Source: Xenorhabdus griffiniae
Lineage (GTDB): Bacteria > Pseudomonadota > Gammaproteobacteria > Enterobacterales > Enterobacteriaceae
DNA: 64,000 nucleotides
Assembly (NCBI RefSeq): GCF_037265215.1
Contig: NZ_CP147737.1
Coordinates: 4,434,001 to 4,498,000 of the forward strand
Direction of reading: 5' to 3'
The notes under the pieces were generated by a model. That model was not told the origin of the DNA and ran no database searches. It saw only the letters and a list, made by a program, of their open reading frames with translations. Both the position numbers and the translations under genes were made by a program. Every line of letters starts with the position of its first letter. Within the stretch, counting starts at the first letter, position 1. Of the stretch, positions 62,022 to 64,000 are shown one piece after another.

Positions 62022-62059
62022 ATATACCCAATAGACTTCAAATTGTAGTTTGAAAGATA
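62022..62059. repeat. Degenerate dispersed-repeat end before the HDAC-family gene
   Basis: ATATACCCAATAGACTTCAA then ATTGTAGTTTGAAAGATAAAG resembles the left end of the class A repeats with changes. It is 25 bases before the downstream start codon. Confidence 0.5.
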
Positions 62060-62083
62060 AAGGGAATCGAAGAGGGATGTAAT

Positions 62084-63199
62084 ATGTTACGTAAAACAGG
62101 CTTTTTCTTTGATGAACTCTGTTTCTGGCACAATTCTGGATTATCACACGTTATGACGTTTCCTGTTGGAGGATGGGTACAACCCCCCAACGGTGCAGGA
62201 CATGCAGAATCACCAGAAACAAAACGCAGAATGAAAAACTTAATGGATGTTTCGGGATTAAGTCATTCGTTGCAATTGCGTGGTGCTGAACCTCTTGATG
62301 ATGCAACGCTGAGACTGGTGCATACCGAAGAGTATTTACAGCGCTTTAAGTCCGTGAGTGATAATGGCGGAGGAATATTAGGTTCAGAAGCACCAATAGG
62401 ACAAGGCAGCTATGAAATCGCTAAACTATCCGCCGGACTCACTTATGCCGCAGTCAAAGCAGTGTTACAAGGCGAGCTGGATAATGCCTACAGCCTTTCC
62501 CGTCCCCCCGGGCACCACTGCCTGCCAGATCGAGCAATGGGATTTTGTTTCCTTGCCAATATTGCCCTTGCCATTGAGCACGCAAAAGAGCAGCTTGGTA
62601 TTGGCCGAGTCGCAGTCATCGACTGGGATGTCCACCACGGCAATGGAACCCAACATATCTTCTGGGAACATGATGATGTTTTGACTATTTCTCTGCATCA
62701 AGATGGCTGCTATCCCGAAGGCTACAGTGGCGAGGAAGATATCGGCGCCGGCAAAGGAGAAGGTTTCAATATCAATATCCCATTGATGGCAGGAGCTGGG
62801 CACAATAGTTATCTTTATGCTATGGATCAGATTGTGCTCCCTGCATTGCGACGTTACCAACCAGAATTGATCATCATTGCCTGCGGTTATGATGCCAATG
62901 CCTTTGATCCTTTGGCACGAATGCAATTACATAGTGACAGCTTCCGTGAAATGACCCGCAGGGTACAGCAAGCAGCCGATGAACTATGCCATGGAAAATT
63001 AGTCATCGTTCACGAAGGGGGGTATTCCGAAGCCTATGTACCTTTCTGTGGATTAGCTGTCATGGAGGAATTAAGCGGGGTGCGCACTAAAGTTAACGAT
63101 CCAGCCCTGAACATGATCCAAGCACAGCAACCGAAAGAACGATTTGAAGCATGTCAGCGACAAGCCATCGATGAATTAAAGCTGAAATTCAATTTGTAA
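62084..63199 (+). CDS. Histone deacetylase family (acetylpolyamine amidohydrolase-like) protein
   Basis: A zinc amidohydrolase of the arginase/deacetylase fold, 371 residues. Key motifs: SRPPGHHCLPDRAMGFC (catalytic His pair), VIDWDVHHGNGTQ (zinc Asp and His), ACGYDANAFDPLARM (zinc Asp) and VHEGGYSEAYVPFCG (active-site Tyr region). Bacterial members remove acetyl groups from polyamines, small molecules or protein lysines; the substrate here is unknown. SD GAGGGATG precedes the ATG. It lies between rep and ilvC, a place where E. coli has only ilvY and ppiC-side genes, and follows a repeat-rich region, so it may be an insertion. Confidence 0.88.
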   Translation: MLRKTGFFFDELCFWHNSGLSHVMTFPVGGWVQPPNGAGHAESPETKRRMKNLMDVSGLSHSLQLRGAEPLDDATLRLVHTEEYLQRFKSVSDNGGGILGSEAPIGQGSYEIAKLSAGLTYAAVKAVLQGELDNAYSLSRPPGHHCLPDRAMGFCFLANIALAIEHAKEQLGIGRVAVIDWDVHHGNGTQHIFWEHDDVLTISLHQDGCYPEGYSGEEDIGAGKGEGFNINIPLMAGAGHNSYLYAMDQIVLPALRRYQPELIIIACGYDANAFDPLARMQLHSDSFREMTRRVQQAADELCHGKLVIVHEGGYSEAYVPFCGLAVMEELSGVRTKVNDPALNMIQAQQPKERFEACQRQAIDELKLKFNL

Positions 63200-63252
63200 G
63201 AATGAAAGAGTTACCTGCCCGATAAAGTCACTTCGGGCAGGATAACATTGTA

Positions 63253-64000
63253 TTAGCCACCAACTGCAATGCGTTTCATATCCGTCATATAACCACGCAA
63301 AGTACGGCCGATAACTTCAATCGGGTGGTTACGGATCGCCTCATTCACATCACGCAACTGCGCATTATCAATGCTACGATCTGCAACTGCTTTTCCTAAA
63401 TCTCCGGCTTGCAGGGTTGCCATGAATTTCTCTTTCAGCAACGGAACAGCGACGTATGAGAACAGATAGTTACCATATTCCGCAGTATCAGAAATTACCA
63501 CGTTCATTTCATACAGACGCTTACGAGCAATGGTATTCGCGATCAATGGCAGTTCATGCAAAGATTCATAATAAGCAGACTCTTCAACGATGCCAGTATC
63601 TACCATCGTTTCAAATGCCAGTTCTACCCCTGCTTTGACCATGGCAATCATCAGGACACCATGATCAAAGTATTCTTGCTCACTGATCTGCCCTGTATAG
63701 TCCGGATAATTTTCGAATGACGTTTTACCCGTTTCTTCACGCCAAGCCAGCAAGTTTTTATCCCCATTTGCCCAATCTGCCATCATTGTGGAAGAGAATT
63801 CGCCAGAAATGATGTCATCCATATGTTTCTGGAACAGCGGAGTTAACATGTTTTTCAGTTGATCAGACAAAGCATAAGCACGCAATTTAGCTGGGTTGGA
63901 AAGGCGATCCATCATTAATGTAATGCCGCCTTGTTTCAGCGCTTCAGTGATAGTTTCCCAACCAAACTGGATTAATTTTCCGGCATAACCGGAATCAACA
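63253..64000 (-). CDS. ilvC: Ketol-acid reductoisomerase, 3' part (5' end outside window)
   Basis: NADPH-dependent enzyme of branched-chain amino-acid synthesis, class II (long form, about 490 residues). About 248 C-terminal residues are visible, and the frame runs on to the right edge through [19 protein letters not shown]. The two repeated knotted domains are recognised by [39 protein letters not shown] and [20 protein letters not shown]. It ends in DMKRIAVGG. It converges with the HDAC-family gene. Confidence 0.97.
   Translation of the reverse strand, partial: VDSGYAGKLIQFGWETITEALKQGGITLMMDRLSNPAKLRAYALSDQLKNMLTPLFQKHMDDIISGEFSSTMMADWANGDKNLLAWREETGKTSFENYPDYTGQISEQEYFDHGVLMIAMVKAGVELAFETMVDTGIVEESAYYESLHELPLIANTIARKRLYEMNVVISDTAEYGNYLFSYVAVPLLKEKFMATLQAGDLGKAVADRSIDNAQLRDVNEAIRNHPIEVIGRTLRGYMTDMKRIAVGG

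Larger units (their letters stand above)
61361..62083. other. rep-HDAC intergenic region with three repeat units
   Basis: About 720 AT-rich bases between divergent genes. It holds a class A repeat (61749-61855), a class B repeat without its central hairpin (61914-61990) and a degenerate unit (62022-62059). No gene is seen in 61400-61740. Confidence 0.6.

Overview
The window looks like chromosome of an insect-pathogenic Morganellaceae bacterium, most likely Xenorhabdus (Photorhabdus is the next best guess). The grounds are protein sequences close to Enterobacterales orthologues, conserved Enterobacterales gene order, degraded type VI secretion (T6SS) and Rhs toxin islands, and dispersed hairpin repeats. 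The genus call rests on recognition, not on a database search.

Layout. (1) 1-2627: 3' part of the mechanosensitive channel gene mscM. (2) 2985-6241: a decayed T6SS accessory cluster holding a DUF4123 chaperone remnant, an effector N-terminal region interrupted by an IS5-family element with CTAG duplications, a DUF2931-like gene that seems frameshifted, and an intact PAAR tip protein. (3) 6657-10482: an AhpD-like protein, a DUF805 membrane protein, a LacI-type regulator and an MHS-type MFS transporter. (4) 11061-15602: yigL, pldB, recQ and yigI, a conserved block. (5) 15603-21400: a toxin island inserted between yigI and rarD, which lie close together in enterics. It has a glycine-rich pore-former-like toxin, an IS982-family element, a DUF1240 immunity-like gene, an orphan hcp, a miniaturised rhs with a toxin tip and small partner gene, and a broken symE. 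(6) 21784-37598: conserved housekeeping block of rarD, corA, uvrD, yigB, xerC, yigA, dapF, lptM, cyaY, cyaA and hemCDXY. (7) 37599-38855: a gene remnant, then a Pro-Leu-His-Arg tRNA operon with promoter and terminator. (8) 38980-53571: thrP and the complete enterobacterial common antigen (ECA) operon wecA-wzzE-wecB-wecC-rffG-rffH-wecD-wecE-wzxE-wecF-wzyE-wecG. (9) 53912-64000: rho, trxA, rhlB, gppA, rep, a histone-deacetylase-family gene and the 3' part of ilvC.

How it works together. The ECA operon makes the UDP-GlcNAc, UDP-ManNAcA and TDP-Fuc4NAc precursors and assembles, flips and polymerises the trisaccharide. hemCDXY makes uroporphyrinogen III next to a CRP-marked cyaA. The accessory islands carry T6SS delivery parts (PAAR, Hcp, DUF4123, Rhs) with toxin/partner pairs. 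Several are broken by insertion sequences, frameshifts or in-frame stops, which indicates turnover of an interbacterial weapon arsenal. Two related families of short hairpin repeats occupy intergenic sites, and one family shows a compensatory stem change between copies.
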